Shown in pieces: positions 5,098 through 6,408 of a stretch of 6,408 nucleotides of DNA. A program made the translations under genes and the position numbers. Source of the stretch: an uncultured Planctomycetales bacterium (lineage in GTDB: Bacteria; Planctomycetota; Planctomycetia; Isosphaerales; Isosphaeraceae); NCBI GenBank assembly GCA_937997355.1, contig CALKTZ010000029.1:1-6408 (forward strand). Direction: 5' to 3'. The notes beneath the pieces were generated by a model. The model was not told where the DNA came from. It worked only from the letters and a program-made list of their open reading frames with translations, and ran no database searches. Position 1 is the stretch's first letter. Every line of letters begins with the position of its first letter.

Positions 5098-5501
5098 CGG
5101 CCTATCCTCATCTACCTTGCACAAACTCGCCCGGGCGGCGTCCGAATGGGGCTCGCCGCCTCTGTCTTGCTCATCGAGGATCCATCAAGTCGTTGGGCCG
5201 GCTGGCTTTTCGGACTCGGCCGGGAAAGGCGATTCCTCAAAAAGCAAACCAACCCGAGCCCTTCGCGTCGAGCGCCGGAGCAACGAAACGGGGCAAAACG
5301 GCCGGCGCGACCGGGTGGCTTCGGGTGATCGGCTCGGAACAGTTCGCGGGGAAGGGGGGCCGGATCGATCGAGCCGATCTTGATTCGATTCCGAGGAGGG
5401 ATCGAGGGGGTGTTGTCGTTTCTCACCGAGCCTCGATCCCGCTTCGGGATCGGAGAACAGTTCGATCGGGGGCCGTTTTCACCCGCGATTCCGAATCAAG
5501 C
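5098..5501 (-). other. 404-base tuf-rpmG spacer
   Basis: No gene or tRNA is supported. After the tuf stop the transcript would carry a 9-base element (5492-5500) that is the inverted copy of 5379-5387, with the hairpin at 5434-5452 between them. Further on, CCGAGCC/GGCTCGG can pair over about 70 bases (5254-5260 with 5331-5337), followed by a T-rich stretch (about 5239-5250). This may be the tuf terminator region. The rpmG Shine-Dalgarno sequence lies at 5104-5109. A promoter for rpmG would be expected here if tuf terminates, but I cannot point to one. Confidence 0.4.
5434..5452 (-). terminator. Hairpin in the tuf 3' untranslated region
   Basis: A perfect 8-bp stem CGATCCCG/CGGGATCG (5434-5441 with 5445-5452) with a triloop lies 49 bases past the tuf stop. 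No T-tract follows. It is a candidate 3'-end or stability element. Confidence 0.35.
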
Positions 5502-6408
5502 TCATTCCAGGATCTTGGTCACGACGCCGGCGCCGACGGTCTTGCCGCCTTCGCGGATGGCGAACCGGAGGCTGTCTTCCATGGCGATCGAGGTGTGGAG
5601 TTCGACCGTCATCTTGATGTTGTCGCCGGGCATGCACATCTCGGCCTCGCTGCCGTCTTCCGAGAGCAGGTTGAGGATGGAGCCGGTCACGTCGGTGGTC
5701 CGGATGTAGAACTGGGGCCGGTATCCCTTGAAGAACGGGGTATGGCGGCCCCCTTCTTCCTTGCTGAGCACGTAGACCTCGGCCTCGAACTTGGTGTGGG
5801 GGGTGATGGAGTTCGGCTTGCAGATGACCTGCCCGCGCTCCAGCTGGTTCTTTTCCACCCCTCGGAGGAGGACGCCGACGTTATCGCCGGCCAGCCCTTC
5901 GTCGAGGGTCTTCTGGAAGGCCTCGACGCCGGTGATCGTCGAGTTCAGCTTGTGGCCGAAGCCGATGATCTCGACGTTGTCGCCGACCTTGCAGCGGCCT
6001 CGCTCGACGCGGCCGGTGCCCACCGTACCGCGGCCCTTGATCGAGAAGACGTCCTCGATCGGCATCAGGAACGGTTTGTCGATTTCGCGGGCCGGCTCGG
6101 GGATGTATTCGTCCATCGCCTTGAGCAGATCCCAGATCGGCTTGGCGGCCTTCTCGTCGGCCGGGGTGTCGAGGGCCGGGCGGCTGCAGCCGCGGACGAT
6201 CGGGATCTCGTCGCCGGGGAACTTGTAGTGCGAGAGCAGCTCGCGGAGCTCCAGCTCGACGAGTTCGAGCAGCTCTTCATCGTCGACGAGGTCGATCTTG
6301 TTGAGGAAGACGACGAGGGCGGGGACGCCGACCTGACGGGCCAGGAGGATGTGCTCTCGGGTCTGCGGCATGGGACCGTCGGCGGCCGACACCACCAGGA
6401 TCGCGCCG
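5502..6408 (-). CDS. tuf: Elongation factor Tu, C-terminal three quarters (5' end outside window)
   Basis: EF-Tu is the GTPase that delivers aminoacyl-tRNA to the ribosome. The 301 visible residues correspond to E. coli residue 100 onward. The window opens GAILVVSAADGPMPQTREH in the G domain; the P-loop and switches are upstream, outside the window. NKID (window residues 36-39) is the G4 motif. The G5 motif, SAL in E. coli, reads C74-S75-R76 here. Domain 2 includes DKPFLMPIEDVFSIKGRGTVGTGRVERG. Domain 3 includes GGRHTPFFKGYRPQFYIRTTDVTG and ends FAIREGGKTVGAGVVTKILE. Relative to E. coli the visible part is about 7 residues longer: about 2 after G5 and about 5 in a domain 3 loop (residues 246-255). 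The frame is open to the window edge; the GTG at 6393-6395 is an internal valine codon, not the start. It lies upstream of rpmG-trnW-secE, as in many bacteria. Confidence 0.98.
   Translation of the reverse strand, partial: GAILVVSAADGPMPQTREHILLARQVGVPALVVFLNKIDLVDDEELLELVELELRELLSHYKFPGDEIPIVRGCSRPALDTPADEKAAKPIWDLLKAMDEYIPEPAREIDKPFLMPIEDVFSIKGRGTVGTGRVERGRCKVGDNVEIIGFGHKLNSTITGVEAFQKTLDEGLAGDNVGVLLRGVEKNQLERGQVICKPNSITPHTKFEAEVYVLSKEEGGRHTPFFKGYRPQFYIRTTDVTGSILNLLSEDGSEAEMCMPGDNIKMTVELHTSIAMEDSLRFAIREGGKTVGAGVVTKILE

Noticed and set aside
4417..5328. 303-codon plus-strand open frame
   Set aside because: It passes antisense through tRNA-Trp and rpmG and through structured spacers, with no domain and no ribosome-binding support.
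6393..6395. GTG as the start of tuf
   Set aside because: The frame continues upstream to the window edge with GAIL before it, exactly as in EF-Tu, so this is an internal valine codon.
1..6408. Mobile element, CRISPR array, defence or other accessory system
   Set aside because: No transposase, direct-repeat array, terminal inverted repeats or non-housekeeping gene was seen; every supported gene is part of the conserved translation/transcription cluster.

Overview
This is a GC-rich window in which every supported gene lies on the minus strand. Read in the direction of transcription (right to left), the order is tuf (EF-Tu, 5' end cut off by the window edge), rpmG (L33), tRNA-Trp, secE, nusG, rplK (L11), rplA (L1), rplJ (L10), rplL (L7/L12, 3' end cut off). 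This is the widely conserved bacterial tuf-secE-nusG-L11-L1-L10-L12 cluster. It supplies translation elongation (EF-Tu, the L11/L10-L12 stalk base and stalk, the L1 stalk), a Sec translocon subunit and a transcription elongation factor. rpoB would be expected beyond the left edge but is not visible.

The likely source is a planctomycete, perhaps of the Isosphaerales. I infer this from the high GC, the many GATC/TCGA-rich spacers, a three-helix SecE, a NusG with a long acidic N-terminal extension, and the wide spacing between ribosomal protein genes that are nearly contiguous in E. coli. The phylum call is moderately confident; nothing here fixes the genus.

Right part (5502-6408): tuf, from EF-Tu residue about 100 to its stop, followed by a 404-base non-coding spacer with stem-loops. 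Middle (4196-5097): rpmG, only 50 codons, then a stem-loop, tRNA-Trp(CCA), and a 467-base leader before secE with an AT-rich island and a terminator-like hairpin with a T6 tract. Left part (1-4195): secE, nusG, rplK, rplA, rplJ and rplL, separated by gaps of about 125-245 bases. Most of these gaps carry a GC-rich stem-loop near the stop codon of the upstream gene.

I found no mobile element, CRISPR array, defence system or unknown multi-gene system. The window is core housekeeping DNA. What deserves a second look are protein details (an altered G5 motif and a loop insertion in EF-Tu, an incomplete zinc-knuckle pattern in L33, the acidic NusG extension), start-site choices (a TTG start for rplA), and the repeated stem-loops in unusually wide intergenic gaps. 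The very long plus-strand open frames opposite these genes are GC-driven shadows.
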